Assembly: GCF_023115445.1 (NCBI RefSeq)
Contig: NZ_JALDUI010000011.1
Location: forward strand, 1-49,953
Origin: Streptococcus sp. oral taxon 431
GTDB taxonomy: Bacteria; Bacillota; Bacilli; Lactobacillales; Streptococcaceae
DNA: 49,953 bases
Direction: 5' to 3'
Of this stretch, positions 24,499-35,449 are shown in pieces. Both the position numbers and the translations under genes were made by a program. The notes beneath the pieces were generated by a model. The model was not told where the DNA came from, ran no database searches, and worked only from the letters and a program-made list of their open reading frames with translations. Every line of letters starts with the position of its first letter. Within the stretch, counting starts at the first letter, position 1.

Positions 24499-26382
24499 TT
24501 AGTTATTTGTGCTATGTTCGTCCACATGAGTTTGCGAAGACGAAGATGGAGTTGTTGGACCTTGTGATGGCACTGTATTGTCCGTTCTATTAGTATTGCG
24601 CTGGCTCGAAGACGGAACCGAAGAAGATGATGGTGGAGTTTTTGGTTTATAAATAGAAATCTTTATACGTGTCGTACTTAGATCAACTTTCTCACCTAGT
24701 TTTGGACTTTGATCCACAACGGTTCCTTCAGCAGCGCCCTCAGGAGCTGTCGATACCTCCACTACTTCGATATTGGCTTCCTTGACACCAACAATTTGAA
24801 TTAAGTTATTCTTTGTAAATTCAAGACTTGAGCCAATATAACTTGGCATGGTCACGGTTGTCACCTTTTTAGCAACAGTCAAAACGATAGAAGTTGCCTT
24901 GCTAAGATCATAGGTTGTACCTTCTGCTAGGCTCTGTTTTAAAACCACACCTGGTTCTGATTCACTGGACTCTTCTTCTTCAATCTTAATCAGATTTTCA
25001 GGAACCTTTTTCCCTTTCAATTCTGCAATAACATCAGTAGATTTTCGTCCAATATAGTTTCCAATCTTAAATGATTGTTTACCTGAAGATATGATTAGAT
25101 TAACTTTAGACCCTTCTTTGCGAGCTGAGCCAGCATCTGGATCTGTTCGGATAACCCGTCCTTCCTCGACTGTTTCACTGGCTTCCGTTTTCTCATCACC
25201 AACTTCAAAGTTGGCTTTTTTCAAAGTTTCCTTAGCTTCAGCAACAGTTTGACCTGCAACTTTTGGAATCTCAACAGTAGCTGGTGTTCTGGATAAAATC
25301 CACACCAAAGAAGCGGCAACCAGTACGAAACTTGCTAGTAGAACTAGATAACGTGCTTTAAAACGACGTTTTTTCACCGGTTTTTCCACAGATTTTTTAG
25401 CGCTTACTTCTGGGCTAGCTTTAGTTGCCTGATGGCTATCTGTCTGTGGTTGAACCTTAGGAATAGAGGTCAAGGTTGTTTGAGAAACCTTTGGCAAGGT
25501 CTTGGTATCTGCCTTACTAGCATCATCAAAAACAAGTTTAGGTTCATTTCTGCGGTTATAAGATAGACTGCTAGATAAATCAACATACATCTCTGAAACC
25601 GACTTGTATCGATCCGTAAGCTTTTTAGCAGTTGCCTTGATAACCACATTTTCTAAGGCTTGGGGGACAGATGGATTTTCAGCGATGACCGATGGCAGCG
25701 GTTTTTGAAAATGCTGGAGGGCAATGGTTACTGCACTATCGCCATCATAAGGGATATGCCCTGTCAACATCTCATAGAAGATAATCCCCATGGCATAGAT
25801 GTCACTCTGGACAGTTGCCTTAGAGCCACGAGCCTGCTCAGGTGACAAGTAGTGGACAGAGCCCAGCATAGAGTTGGTCTGAGTCAGACTGGTCTCTGCA
25901 AAGGCTACGGCAATCCCAAAGTCAGTTACCTTGGCCGTCCCATCCGGAGTTAAAAGAATGTTTTGAGGTTTTAAGTCACGATGGACAATACCTTTAGTGT
26001 GCGCTAAGCGCATCGCTAAGAGAATCTGACCCATAATACGGACAGCTTCTTCATTTGAGAGGGGATAGTGTTCTTTGATATAGCGCTTGAGATCAAGACC
26101 GGCTACATATTCCATAGCCAGGTACTGTTGACCGTCCTCTTCGCCGATATCCGTTATCCGAACGATATGGGGATGATCTAAGTCAGCCATTGCACGCGCT
26201 TCACGCTGAAAACGAGCAACAGCAATCGGGTCAGTCTGGTAGTTAGTCCTTAGGACCTTTACAGCTACCTCTTCCCCGTCTAAAATCAAATCCTTGGCCA
26301 GGTAGACATCCGCCATACCTCCACGGCCAATTTGTTTGACAATCCGATACCGCCCGGCAAAAATCTTGCCGATCTGGATCAT
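24499..26382 (-). CDS. stkP: Ser/Thr protein kinase with PASTA repeats
   Basis: A 627-residue membrane kinase that senses peptidoglycan or lipid II and controls septal growth. The kinase domain has GRGGMADV (19-26), Lys42, HRDLKPQN (about 134-141), VTDFGIA and an activation loop with [13 protein letters not shown] Lys/Arg-rich juxtamembrane stretch leads to one helix (about 343-363). Outside the cell I count only three PASTA repeats (about 368-435, 436-505 and 506-581), then a 46-residue Ser/Thr/Pro-rich tail. From memory the pneumococcal protein is 659 residues with four repeats and a very short tail. The start overlaps the phpP stop (ATGA), so kinase and phosphatase are coupled. It is the last gene of the gmk operon. 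Confidence 0.97.
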   Translation of the reverse strand: MIQIGKIFAGRYRIVKQIGRGGMADVYLAKDLILDGEEVAVKVLRTNYQTDPIAVARFQREARAMADLDHPHIVRITDIGEEDGQQYLAMEYVAGLDLKRYIKEHYPLSNEEAVRIMGQILLAMRLAHTKGIVHRDLKPQNILLTPDGTAKVTDFGIAVAFAETSLTQTNSMLGSVHYLSPEQARGSKATVQSDIYAMGIIFYEMLTGHIPYDGDSAVTIALQHFQKPLPSVIAENPSVPQALENVVIKATAKKLTDRYKSVSEMYVDLSSSLSYNRRNEPKLVFDDASKADTKTLPKVSQTTLTSIPKVQPQTDSHQATKASPEVSAKKSVEKPVKKRRFKARYLVLLASFVLVAASLVWILSRTPATVEIPKVAGQTVAEAKETLKKANFEVGDEKTEASETVEEGRVIRTDPDAGSARKEGSKVNLIISSGKQSFKIGNYIGRKSTDVIAELKGKKVPENLIKIEEEESSESEPGVVLKQSLAEGTTYDLSKATSIVLTVAKKVTTVTMPSYIGSSLEFTKNNLIQIVGVKEANIEVVEVSTAPEGAAEGTVVDQSPKLGEKVDLSTTRIKISIYKPKTPPSSSSVPSSSQRNTNRTDNTVPSQGPTTPSSSSQTHVDEHSTNN

Positions 26383-27119
26383 TGTGCCGCCTCCTCCTCA
26401 ATCGAAACAAGGGCAACTGTAATATTATCAAGGCCACCAGCATTGTTAGCAAAACGAATCAAGGTCGCCGCTTTATCATCAAGCGAGATATCACTTGTGA
26501 CAATATCACAGATTTCACTAGCTGAAATCATATTTGTCAGACCATCGCTATTGAGCAAGAGATAGTCTCCTGCTTCCAAACTGACAATTCCTAAGTCAGG
26601 TTGAATTTCGTCTTTTTGTCCGATAGATTGGGTGATAATATTTTTTTGTGGATGCGCTTCTGCCTCTTCTGGTGTCAGTTGACCTGCCTTGAGCAATTCG
26701 TTAACCAAGGAATGATCACTTGTCAGTTGACGGTACTCTTCCCCTCGAATGAGACCGATTCTAGAATCTCCGATATGGGCATAAATTGCCTGATTTCCGA
26801 TAACTGCAAGAGCTTCGAGGGTTGTCCCCATTCCCTTGTAGGCTTCATCTCGTCCTAGTTGATAAATCTTTTGATTTTCAATTTCTAGGTAGTGGGCAAA
26901 CCATTCGCGAACTTCATTGACCGTGTCAATCTGGGTATCTACCCATGACACACCCAAGTCAGTCACAGCCATTTCGCTAGCAATATTTCCTGCGCGATGA
27001 CCTCCCATTCCGTCAGCCAAGAGAATCATTGTACAACCTGCTCGGTTGATAAAAAGATTGACATAGTCTTGATTATTTGTACGCTTCTGACCCACATCTG
27101 TTAATAATGAAATCTCCAT
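26379..27119 (-). CDS. phpP: PP2C-type Ser/Thr phosphatase
   Basis: A 246-residue metal-dependent phosphatase, the partner that reverses StkP phosphorylation. Metal-binding motifs are visible: [12 protein letters not shown] (Asp at residue 18), [12 protein letters not shown] (Asp35, Gly36), GDSRIGLI (about 116), SDGLTNMI (about 191) and [11 protein letters not shown] near the end. The length matches the family, with no membrane segment. It starts 15 nt after the rsmB stop codon and overlaps stkP by 4 nt, giving a fixed kinase-phosphatase ratio. Confidence 0.97.
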   Translation of the reverse strand: MEISLLTDVGQKRTNNQDYVNLFINRAGCTMILLADGMGGHRAGNIASEMAVTDLGVSWVDTQIDTVNEVREWFAHYLEIENQKIYQLGRDEAYKGMGTTLEALAVIGNQAIYAHIGDSRIGLIRGEEYRQLTSDHSLVNELLKAGQLTPEEAEAHPQKNIITQSIGQKDEIQPDLGIVSLEAGDYLLLNSDGLTNMISASEICDIVTSDISLDDKAATLIRFANNAGGLDNITVALVSIEEEAAQ

Positions 27120-27134
27120 TGTGTCAGTTCCTTC

Positions 27135-28451
27135 CTAATTGGATATCTTACGAAATTGGCTAATAAAGAATCCATCACTTCCGTACAATTCCGGAGTAAT
27201 AAGGATACAGCCATCTTTTAGAATATCCTTGCATTCGTGTTCTAGTTTAACCTGCTCGAACTCGGGATGACTTTCTAAAAATGCTTGAACCACTTTAAAG
27301 TTCTCTTCCGAGACAATAGTGCAGGTACTATAGGTTATTATACCACCTTTTCGTAGTGTTTGACAAACACTACCTAATATTTCCAGCTGAATTTCCTGTA
27401 ATGACGCGAAATCTGCTGTCTCTTTATTATATTTGATATCTGGTTTTCGACGCAATAAACCAATCCCTGAACAAGGGGCATCAACAAGAATCTTATCAAA
27501 TTGATCCTTACCAAAAAATTCATGCACTTTTCGAGCATCCAGTTTTTGCGTTTGGACACGGTCCGCTACACCTAAACGCTGAGCATTTTCTTGAATTAAG
27601 GTGAGTTTGTGGTCATAGAGATCTAAAGCCGTTACCTGACCTGTCGTCAGATAGGATGCCATATGGGCGGTCTTTCCGCCAGGAGCTGCACAGGCATCCA
27701 AAACCTGCTCCTCTCCTTGTAGCTCTAGTGTTGGTGCAACCAGTTGACTAGACTCATCTTGGATAGTAATAACCCCTTCAGCAAACAAGTCATGACCCGC
27801 AAAATGCCCCTGTTCCTTAACCAGACCAGCAGGAGATAAATGAGAATCACTTGCACCAAGCAGAGCTTTGATTTCCTCTTTTCGGCTCAAATCTGTTACG
27901 CGAATACTGGCTTTATTACGCTTCAATAGACTTTCAAAAATCGCTTGCGCTCTCTCTTCACCATACTCTTCCTTGAGCTTAGAAACCAACCACACTGGCA
28001 AAGAGTAGGCGATGGAATCACGCTTATTTTTACGTTTGATACTGGCAATATCTGGCAAGCCCTCACGCAAGATGCGGCGCAGAACAGCATTGACTAGTTT
28101 TTCGCTACCTTTTTTTCGAAGTTTAGCCAGTTCCACTGCTTCATTGACCACTGCATGATCAGGAAGTTTATCCAAGTATTGGAGTTGATAGACGCTCATG
28201 AGAAGCAAAACATAGAGCCAGCTGTCTAGCTTGTCTCTATCCTCAATAAAGTGAGACAAATACCATTCTAAAGTTAGTTTACGAGCTACGGTTCCATAGA
28301 CCAGTTCGGTCACCAAGCCTTTGTCTGTTGCTGACAGCTGACTGGCTTTTAGGTGTTTGTTTAAGGCGATATTGGAGTAAGCTTGTTGGATAAAGACATA
28401 TTCCAATACCTCTAGGGCTAAACTTCTAGCCGTTTCTACTTTAGTCACCAA
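27135..28451 (-). CDS. rsmB: 16S rRNA m5C967 methyltransferase
   Basis: A 438-residue RsmB/Sun-family enzyme. The N-terminal NusB-like RNA-binding domain spans about 1-140 ([20 protein letters not shown]). The methyltransferase domain has the SAM motif [12 protein letters not shown] (about residue 257), the PCS motif [17 protein letters not shown] with its catalytic Cys (about 325), and YSTCTI with the nucleophilic Cys (about 377). No ATG is available: the choice is TTG at 28451 or the next codon GTG at 28448, with GGAG 6 or 9 nt upstream. The start lies inside the last codons of fmt, so the genes are coupled. Confidence 0.95.
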   Translation of the reverse strand: MVTKVETARSLALEVLEYVFIQQAYSNIALNKHLKASQLSATDKGLVTELVYGTVARKLTLEWYLSHFIEDRDKLDSWLYVLLLMSVYQLQYLDKLPDHAVVNEAVELAKLRKKGSEKLVNAVLRRILREGLPDIASIKRKNKRDSIAYSLPVWLVSKLKEEYGEERAQAIFESLLKRNKASIRVTDLSRKEEIKALLGASDSHLSPAGLVKEQGHFAGHDLFAEGVITIQDESSQLVAPTLELQGEEQVLDACAAPGGKTAHMASYLTTGQVTALDLYDHKLTLIQENAQRLGVADRVQTQKLDARKVHEFFGKDQFDKILVDAPCSGIGLLRRKPDIKYNKETADFASLQEIQLEILGSVCQTLRKGGIITYSTCTIVSEENFKVVQAFLESHPEFEQVKLEHECKDILKDGCILITPELYGSDGFFISQFRKISN

Positions 28452-29376
28452 ATCGTTCTCCTACTGCTAAAGTCCGTCCCACACCGTTAAGGAAGGAACC
28501 AATGTCCATTTTAGGTTTTCCTGCTGGTTGAACCTGTTTGAGAGATAGAGCCCCTTCTGCTGTTGCGACAATCAATTCTTTCTTACCGATGGAGAGTATC
28601 TTACCTGGAGTTCCATGACCTTCTACAGGCAGAGCTTCATAGATTTTGAAGCGTTCGCCCTTTAGAAAAGTATGAGCAACTGGCCAAGGATTCATCCCAC
28701 GAATTTGGTTAAAGAGTTGACGGTTGGTCTTGTTCCAGTCCAGTTTTTCCTCCTCTGGTTTGATATTTGGTGAGAAAGTTACTTGGCTTGGATCTTGCGG
28801 TTGAGGCTGAATTTCACCAGCTATATAAGCAGGTAGAGTATCCAAAAGCAAATCACGACCAACAACCGCCAATTTCTCAAACAAGGTTCCTACATTGTCC
28901 TCATCTGTAATTGGAATACTACGACGGGAAATCATATCTCCTGCGTCCATCTCCTTGACCATTTCCATAATGGTTACTCCTGCCTCCTCATCACCCTGAA
29001 TCAAGGCATAATGGATAGGAGCACCACCACGGTGTTTGGGAAGGAGGGAAGCATGAACATTGACTGCAAAATCCATGCTATCAAGGAGTTTACTTGGGAG
29101 GAATTGTCCAAAAGCTGCTGTTACAATCCCATCAGCTCCCAAATTCATGATGGCTTCCATTTCTGGACTACCCGATAATTTTTCAGGTTGGTAAATAGGA
29201 AGTCCTGCCTCTTTGGCTGCTTGTTTGACTGGGGTTTCTTGGATGACTTTTTTACGTCCAACCGCACGGTCTGGCTGAGTTACAACTGCAACAATCTCGT
29301 AGCGGTCATCTGTCAAAAGTCCCTTTAAAACAGTCGCTGAAAATTCAGGCGTTCCCATAAATATTAGTTTTGTCAT
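28441..29376 (-). CDS. fmt: Methionyl-tRNA formyltransferase
   Basis: A 311-residue enzyme that formylates initiator Met-t[11 protein letters not shown] opens the Rossmann domain. The active site carries [20 protein letters not shown] (Asn/His, about 109-128) and the Asp of [10 protein letters not shown]. The C-terminal OB-fold begins near residue 205. The length is normal. It lies between priA (11-nt gap) and rsmB (11-bp overlap). The deformylase-like gene at 9.4 kb is far away, unlike the usual def-fmt pairing. Confidence 0.97.
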   Translation of the reverse strand: MTKLIFMGTPEFSATVLKGLLTDDRYEIVAVVTQPDRAVGRKKVIQETPVKQAAKEAGLPIYQPEKLSGSPEMEAIMNLGADGIVTAAFGQFLPSKLLDSMDFAVNVHASLLPKHRGGAPIHYALIQGDEEAGVTIMEMVKEMDAGDMISRRSIPITDEDNVGTLFEKLAVVGRDLLLDTLPAYIAGEIQPQPQDPSQVTFSPNIKPEEEKLDWNKTNRQLFNQIRGMNPWPVAHTFLKGERFKIYEALPVEGHGTPGKILSIGKKELIVATAEGALSLKQVQPAGKPKMDIGSFLNGVGRTLAVGERFGD

Positions 29377-29387
29377 CTTTTCTCCTT

Positions 29388-31784
29388 CTATAAAAATTGT
29401 TGCGGTTCGTGGTCAATACTGAGACGAAGTTCGCTATTTTCCCGTTCTTGTGTCAAGGCCAAGACCTGGTTAAGGGTTGAGCCCAGCTCATCTTCTAAAC
29501 GGTATTTAATCAAAATTTGGTAATGATAGAGGTTATGAGTGCGAGCGATAGGTTTTGGTGTTGGTCCAAGGATGATACTAGCATCCGACAAACCTGACCG
29601 CAATATTTCCATGACTTCATAAGCTCTTCTAAGAACCTCTTCTTCTTTCTTATGAGACAAGGTAATTCCAATTGTGAAATAATAAGGTGGATAACCCAAC
29701 TGACGTCTGATGCCCATTTCATAGGCATAAAATCCTTCGTAATCCTGATCCTTGGCAAAGCGAATAGCATAGTGCTGAGGATTGTAAGACTGGATCAAGA
29801 CCTGCCCAGCTTTTTCAGCTCTTCCTGCTCGTCCTGCCACCTGGGTCAAGAGTTGGAAAGTTCTCTCAGAAGAACGGAAATCAGGCAGGTTCAAGGCTGT
29901 GTCCGCATTGAGAACACCAACCAAGGTCACATTTGGAAAGTCCAAGCCCTTGGCAATCATCTGGGTGCCAAGTAAAATATCAGCCTCCCCTTTTCCGAAC
30001 TGCTCCAGTAAGGCTTGGTGGCTGCCTTTCTTACGAGTGGTATCCACATCCATTCGCAGAATACCTGCCTGCGGAAAGAGTTCTGCTAGCTCATCGTAGG
30101 CTTTCTGAGTTCCTGTTCCATAGTATCGAATACTACGACTCTGACAGTTTGGACAGACATGAGGGATTTCCTTAGAAAAACCACAATAATGACAATTCAT
30201 AGTCTTAGTATCCATGTGTAGCGTCAAGGAAATATCACAGTTGGGACAGGTATCAACAGTCCCACATTCCCGACACATAACAAAGCTAGAATAACCACGA
30301 CGATTGAGCATGAGAACAACCTGCTCTTTTTTATCCAATCGATTTCGAATGGCCTCAATCAGTGGTGGTGTAAAGTTTGATGTTTCATTTTGCCCGATAT
30401 AATCACGGAAGTCAATCAGTTGAACTTGAGGAATACTTGCTAAAGGATTGGCCCTTTGCGTCAGACGGAGATGTTGATAAACACCCTTGCCAGCACGCGC
30501 ACGACTTTCTAGACTCGGTGTTGCAGAACCCAGGACTAGGGCAGCCTGATTGTACTGGGCTCGTAAAAGAGCCACATCTCTAGCATGATAACGAGGATTG
30601 CTATCTTGCTTATAACTAGCCTCGTGCTCTTCATCGATAATGATAACACCTAGATTTTTTAAAGGCGCAAAAATAGCAGACCTGGCCCCTACAACTACCT
30701 GAGCATCTCCACGCTCCACCTTGCGCCACTCATCATACTTTTCACCATTGGACAAGCCTGAGTGAAGAATGGCTACTTTATCACCGAAACGAGCAATAAA
30801 ACGCTCCGTCATTTGAGGTGTGAGAGAAATCTCTGGCACTAGAACAATCGCTGTTTTTCCCATATCCAGGGCACCTTGGATAATCTGCAGATAAACCTCG
30901 GTTTTCCCACTTCCAGTGATTCCTTGTAGAAGAAAGGGAGGATATTGCTTCCCAATCGCTCCAACAACCGCCTCACAGGCTTGTTTTTGCTCTGGGTTTA
31001 ACTCTAAGGCTTGATTTGACTCGATTCCTTCAAAGTAGGCGGCTGAGCGTTGAACTTCCTTTTGAAGAATCGTCAAAGCCCCCTGTTCCACAAAGAAATT
31101 GACTTGTTCCCGTGAGTAATGTTCTAACAAATCAGCTAAAGGAACTGTTTCAGGATGTACTAATAAATATTCTCGCAGTTCCAATTTCTTCTTGGCACGA
31201 TTTGAGATTTCTAGCTTTTCTAACTGTTCAAGATGAACTTCAACCCAAGACTGCGTCTTAACTTTCTTCTGATCCACAGCCTGATACTCTAGCTTCAAGA
31301 TCCCTTTTCGGGTCAAACGCATCATCTCAGCTTGCTTTTCTAGGTCAAGAGATGAAAATGCTAGAGACTCCTGCGAACCAAACAAACGGTCTCTATCTTT
31401 CTGACTCAAGCCTTCCAGAGGATAGAGGATCTTATCATAGCTAGAATTCAAAAATCCTGGAAGCATGGCTTTTAAGATAGAAATCTTGTATGAAAAAACT
31501 GTCTTACGTAGTTCTTCGGCCAACCAGAGTTGTTCCTCTGTTAAAACAGGAGAAAAGTCCAGCACCTCGGCAATTTCTTTTAAGTCCTCGTCTGCCACAT
31601 CTGCATCAGATTGAGACTCCAACCCAAGAACAATTCCCTGAATCAAGCGATTGGCCTTCCCAAAAGGTACATGAACTCGCATGCCAACTTCCAGCATCTC
31701 TTCAAATTCCTCTGGAATCTTGTAGCTATAGGGCTGGTCTGTCTGCATCAAGGGAACATCCACAATGATTTTTGCAATAGCCAT
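29388..31784 (-). CDS. priA: Primosomal helicase PriA
   Basis: A 798-residue replication-restart helicase that reloads the replisome at collapsed forks. The N-terminal 3'-DNA-binding domain covers about 1-110. Helicase motifs are [11 protein letters not shown] (Walker A, about 286), [12 protein letters not shown] (DEXH box, about 378), GSATPSLES and [15 protein letters not shown] (motif VI). The zinc domain between them has paired cysteines: [19 protein letters not shown] and CPNCQS (about 505-545). The start has AAGGAGGTGAGG, a very strong ribosome site. It lies 84 bp after rpoZ; that gap holds no clear feature. Confidence 0.97.
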   Translation of the reverse strand: MAIAKIIVDVPLMQTDQPYSYKIPEEFEEMLEVGMRVHVPFGKANRLIQGIVLGLESQSDADVADEDLKEIAEVLDFSPVLTEEQLWLAEELRKTVFSYKISILKAMLPGFLNSSYDKILYPLEGLSQKDRDRLFGSQESLAFSSLDLEKQAEMMRLTRKGILKLEYQAVDQKKVKTQSWVEVHLEQLEKLEISNRAKKKLELREYLLVHPETVPLADLLEHYSREQVNFFVEQGALTILQKEVQRSAAYFEGIESNQALELNPEQKQACEAVVGAIGKQYPPFLLQGITGSGKTEVYLQIIQGALDMGKTAIVLVPEISLTPQMTERFIARFGDKVAILHSGLSNGEKYDEWRKVERGDAQVVVGARSAIFAPLKNLGVIIIDEEHEASYKQDSNPRYHARDVALLRAQYNQAALVLGSATPSLESRARAGKGVYQHLRLTQRANPLASIPQVQLIDFRDYIGQNETSNFTPPLIEAIRNRLDKKEQVVLMLNRRGYSSFVMCRECGTVDTCPNCDISLTLHMDTKTMNCHYCGFSKEIPHVCPNCQSRSIRYYGTGTQKAYDELAELFPQAGILRMDVDTTRKKGSHQALLEQFGKGEADILLGTQMIAKGLDFPNVTLVGVLNADTALNLPDFRSSERTFQLLTQVAGRAGRAEKAGQVLIQSYNPQHYAIRFAKDQDYEGFYAYEMGIRRQLGYPPYYFTIGITLSHKKEEEVLRRAYEVMEILRSGLSDASIILGPTPKPIARTHNLYHYQILIKYRLEDELGSTLNQVLALTQERENSELRLSIDHEPQQFL

Positions 31785-31868
31785 ATCCTCACCTCCTTCT
31801 CTTCTTAAATCCTTTTAATTGATTGAGTATTCTTGCAATAGAAAAAATAAGATTGAGTCCCCCCAACC

Positions 31869-32183
31869 TTAAATTTTTTCACCTTCTTCTTTTTCTTTCG
31901 CGATTTGCTCTTTAATTTTCTTTTCTTCTTCTTCTTTCAATCGTCTTTCTTCTTCGATACGACGACGAACAGCTTCGCGTTTTCCTTCTGGATCTGGGTG
32001 GATGGTTACATTCCCTGATTCAATTTCTTCCAAGGCACGAAGAGTTGATTTTTCAGATTTGAATTCTTGAGTAGCAGGTGCTCCAGCTTCTAATTCATGA
32101 GCACGCTTTGCTTCCAAGATAACGAGTGAATATTTTGATGGTACCTTGTCAAGTAAGGTATCAATAGAGGGTTTAAGCATCAT
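31869..32183 (-). CDS. rpoZ: RNA polymerase omega subunit
   Basis: A 104-residue omega subunit, which helps assemble the beta-prime subunit of RNA polymerase. The conserved N-terminal [16 protein letters not shown] (about 16-31) and the [10 protein letters not shown] segment are diagnostic. The C-terminal third is a highly charged helix of Glu, Lys and Arg, as in other streptococci. It follows gmk by 24 nt, the usual gmk-rpoZ-priA order of Firmicutes. Confidence 0.95.
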   Translation of the reverse strand: MMLKPSIDTLLDKVPSKYSLVILEAKRAHELEAGAPATQEFKSEKSTLRALEEIESGNVTIHPDPEGKREAVRRRIEEERRLKEEEEKKIKEQIAKEKEEGEKI

Positions 32184-32207
32184 TTGTTTGTACCTGTTTT
32201 CTAAATT

Positions 32208-32891
<684 letters not shown>

Positions 32892-32934
32892 CTAAAGCCA
32901 TTTCTGCTCGCTACAATCTTTCTATCTAGTGTAA

Positions 32935-32961
32935 CAAAAAAGCAGTAATTTTTCAACTGCT
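32935..32961 (-). terminator. rny terminator
   Basis: AGCAGT / ACTGCT stem on the minus strand (32961-32956 with 32946-32941), then six T residues, 9 nt past the rny stop codon. Confidence 0.8.
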
Positions 32962-32970
32962 CTTTCTTAT

Positions 32971-34584
32971 TTATTTTGCATAATCAACTGCACGAAGTTC
33001 ACGAATCACGGTTACCTTGATATTTCCTGGGTAATCGAGATTGTTTTCGATTTTCTCACGAACTTTATGAGCCAAGATTGTGACCTTGTCATCTTTGATT
33101 TGACCTGGATTTACCATAATGCGGATTTCACGACCTGCTTGAAGGGCAAAGCTATTTTGAACACCTTCAAAGCTATTCGCAATTTCCTCTAAATCATGGA
33201 GACGTTTAATGTAGCTTTCGAGTGACTCACTACGAGCTCCTGGACGGGCTGCGCTTAAGGCATCCGCTGCAGCAACGATAACTGCGATCACACTTTCAGG
33301 TTCTACATCTCCGTGGTGACTTGCAATGGTGTTGATTACAACTGGATGCTCTTTGTACTTGCGAGCTAACTCGGTACCAATCTCAACGTGGCTACCTTCT
33401 ACTTCACGGTCAATGGCTTTACCAATATCGTGAAGGAATCCCGCACGACGAGCAAGGGTAGCATTTTCACCAAGTTCGCTGGCCATAATACCAGCCAACT
33501 TAGCAACTTCAATCGAATGACGCAAGACATTTTGTCCGTATGAAGTACGGAACTGCAAGCGACCCATGATCTTCATCAAGTCAGGGTGAAGGTTCGGTGC
33601 ACCAATTTCATAGGCTGCTGCCTCACCATATTCACGAATCTTGTTATCAATCTCTTGACGATTTTTCTCAACCAACTCTTCGATACGAGCTGGGTGGATA
33701 CGTCCATCCTTAAGCAAGGTTTCCATCGTCATACGGGCAATCTCGCGACGGATAGGATCAAAACCTGACAAGGTTACCACTTCTGGAGTGTCGTCAATGA
33801 TAACATCAACCCCTGTCAAACTTTCAAAGGTACGAATATTACGCCCTTCACGACCAATGATACGACCTTTCATGGTATCATCAGGCAGATGAACTGTAGA
33901 GTTGGTAGACTCAGCTACATACTCACCAGCAATTCTCTGCATGGCTTGAGACAAGATATCCTTAGCCAATTTGTCTGAACGTTCCTTAACTTCTTGCTCA
34001 GCCTCACGAATGCGACTAGCAATTTCCTTAGTCAAGTTTTCCTCTGTCTGGGCCAAGATAATGTCTTTTGCTTCCGACTGAGTCAGAGTTCCAATACGCT
34101 CTAGTTCAGCTTGCTTTTGTTTCTCAATTTCTTCTAGTTGCTCTTCACGTACATCAAGGTTTTTTGCTCTATCAGAAATACTTTGTTCTTTTTGTTCAAG
34201 TGTTTTTTCTTTGTTCGTCAAATTGTCATCTTTACGATCAAGACTGCTAGCACGTTCGGTCAAACGACTTTCGATTTGCTTGAGTTCTTGACGTTCTGAT
34301 TTAAATTCAGCGTCCACTTCTTCACGGTATTTTCTGGCTTCTTCTTTGGCCTCCAATAGTGCTTCTTTTTTAAGAGACTTGCTTTCGCTCTTAGCTTCAT
34401 TGAGTAATAAATCCGCTTCGCGCTCAGCTTGTCCTCGTAAATTAGTTGCTTCTTGTTCAGCATTTAAAAGCATCAGCTCTGCAGCCTCTTGTGATGATTT
34501 CATCTTGACTGAGATGCTGACATATCCAATGACTAAACCAATGATGACGGCAAAAACAACGATAACAATCGCCATAATTTCCAT
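32971..34584 (-). CDS. rny: Ribonuclease Y
   Basis: A 537-residue membrane-anchored endoribonuclease that initiates mRNA decay. One N-terminal helix ([19 protein letters not shown], about 6-24) is followed by a long coiled coil rich in Glu and Lys (about 30-210). The KH domain has [15 protein letters not shown] (about 237-251), and the HD metal domain has [12 protein letters not shown] and [10 protein letters not shown] (about 350-395). The length fits the family (about 520-537). It is monocistronic, with its own promoter and terminator. Confidence 0.97.
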   Translation of the reverse strand: MEIMAIVIVVFAVIIGLVIGYVSISVKMKSSQEAAELMLLNAEQEATNLRGQAEREADLLLNEAKSESKSLKKEALLEAKEEARKYREEVDAEFKSERQELKQIESRLTERASSLDRKDDNLTNKEKTLEQKEQSISDRAKNLDVREEQLEEIEKQKQAELERIGTLTQSEAKDIILAQTEENLTKEIASRIREAEQEVKERSDKLAKDILSQAMQRIAGEYVAESTNSTVHLPDDTMKGRIIGREGRNIRTFESLTGVDVIIDDTPEVVTLSGFDPIRREIARMTMETLLKDGRIHPARIEELVEKNRQEIDNKIREYGEAAAYEIGAPNLHPDLMKIMGRLQFRTSYGQNVLRHSIEVAKLAGIMASELGENATLARRAGFLHDIGKAIDREVEGSHVEIGTELARKYKEHPVVINTIASHHGDVEPESVIAVIVAAADALSAARPGARSESLESYIKRLHDLEEIANSFEGVQNSFALQAGREIRIMVNPGQIKDDKVTILAHKVREKIENNLDYPGNIKVTVIRELRAVDYAK

Positions 34585-34633
34585 GTTTTTACCTCAATTT
34601 ATTTGTTCATCCGAATGATATGCATTCTCATAC

Positions 34634-34662
34634 ATTATACCATAAAAAATCATTTTTAACAA
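34634..34662 (-). promoter_or_regulatory. rny promoter
   Basis: TTGTTA (34662-34657), 17 bp ending in TGG, TATAAT (34639-34634) on the minus strand: good -35, perfect extended -10. About 50 nt before the start codon. Confidence 0.8.
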
Positions 34663-34776
34663 ACCTTAATTTTAAGTTGTTTTGCTTATTTCGGCGATTA
34701 AAATCCTTATTTCCCTAATAAACTAGGGTATTGTTACTAAGCAAATTTTTAAAGAATTTTTTTACACACAAATTAG

Positions 34777-34804
34777 AAAAAGCCCACCTCTCAGTAGACT
34801 TAGT
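34777..34804 (-). terminator. Terminator repeat at the yoeB stop codon
   Basis: On the minus strand AGTCTACT / GGTGGGCT pair (with several G-U) and TTTTT follows. The yoeB TAA lies at the edge of the 5' arm. It is nearly identical to 35422-35449 (25 of 28 positions by eye). Confidence 0.75.
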
Positions 34805-35054
34805 AATGATCCTTAAAGGATAAGAAAGCGACGCTATCACCATCCATCATATATATCAAGCGATTTTCTGCATCAATCCGACGTGACCAAACTCCTTGGT
34901 AATCATACTTGAGCGGTTCTGGTTTACCAATTCCTGAAAAAGGATCGCGTTGAATATCCTTGATTAGTTTGTTGATTCTTTTTAATGTTTTCTTATCTTG
35001 GTTTTGCCAATAGCAATAATCTGACCAGGCATCTTCTGTAAACTTGAGTAGCAT
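34800..35054 (-). CDS. yoeB: Toxin YoeB, ribosome-dependent mRNA endonuclease
   Basis: An 84-residue RelE-superfamily toxin that cleaves mRNA in the ribosomal A site and inhibits growth when its antitoxin is degraded. FTEDAWSDYCYWQNQDKKTLKRINKLI is the N-terminal helix pair. PFSGIGKPEPLKYDYQGVWSRRIDAENRLIY carries the catalytic Glu and Arg residues, and the C-terminal His-Tyr (KDHY) completes the active site. It starts 3 nt after the yefM stop codon. All key residues are present, so it should be active. Confidence 0.96.
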   Translation of the reverse strand: MLLKFTEDAWSDYCYWQNQDKKTLKRINKLIKDIQRDPFSGIGKPEPLKYDYQGVWSRRIDAENRLIYMMDGDSVAFLSFKDHY

Positions 35055-35057
35055 CCA

Positions 35058-35312
35058 TCACTCCTCAATCACATGCACCTGAGTGTGTCCCGCACGAACT
35101 TGGGACATTCCTCGCAAGACCTTGTCAGAAAGCTCCTTATTCTGAGCGATTCTTAGAGTTTCTTGAATACTATCCCACTCGCTTTTTGAAAGGACTACAA
35201 TATCCTCGTCTGGATTTTTATTGACCACCGTCAAAGGCTCAAATTCATCGTTTACCTTCTTCATATAATCCTTCAAATGATTTCGGAATGTTGAGTAAAG
35301 AACTGCTTCCAT
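35058..35312 (-). CDS. yefM: Antitoxin YefM
   Basis: An 84-residue Phd/YefM-family antitoxin that neutralises YoeB and represses the operon. The N-terminal dimer and DNA-binding part is MEAVLYSTFRNHLKDYMKKV; the NPDEDIVVLSKSEWDSIQETL core is typical. The C-terminal segment (RAGHTQVHVIEE) wraps the toxin. I take the ATG at 35312; upstream in-frame ATGs (35318 and 35351) add residues absent from the family, and GAGGT lies 6 nt before 35312. A TGTACA-cored palindrome upstream is the likely operator. Confidence 0.95.
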   Translation of the reverse strand: MEAVLYSTFRNHLKDYMKKVNDEFEPLTVVNKNPDEDIVVLSKSEWDSIQETLRIAQNKELSDKVLRGMSQVRAGHTQVHVIEE

Positions 35313-35342
35313 AACCATACCTCGTTTTACCTCTTTTCCACT

Positions 35343-35371
35343 ATTATACACAAAAAGAAAGAAATTGTCAG
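35343..35371 (-). promoter_or_regulatory. yefM-yoeB promoter
   Basis: CTGACA (35371-35366), 17 bp, TATAAT (35348-35343) on the minus strand. Confidence 0.8.
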
Positions 35372-35372
35372 G

Positions 35373-35386
35373 AACTTGTACAAGTT
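35373..35386. promoter_or_regulatory. YefM-YoeB operator palindrome
   Basis: AACTTGTACAAGTT is a perfect 14-bp palindrome directly upstream of the -35. YefM proteins are known to recognise palindromes with a TGTACA core, which is present here. Confidence 0.75.
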
Positions 35387-35421
35387 TTTTCTTTTATATC
35401 TATTTATTCGAAAAAGACCAA

Positions 35422-35449
35422 AAAAAGCCTACCTTTCAGTAGACTTAGT
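35422..35449 (-). terminator. Terminator repeat at the tmcAL stop codon
   Basis: AGTCTACT / AGGTAGGCT stem on the minus strand followed by seven T residues. The tmcAL TAA is in the 5' arm. A near copy of the element at the yoeB stop codon. Confidence 0.85.

Noticed and set aside
31785..31868. Regulatory RNA between rpoZ and priA
   Set aside because: Only a short direct repeat (ACTCAATC) is visible; no stable stem or promoter, so I see nothing to annotate.
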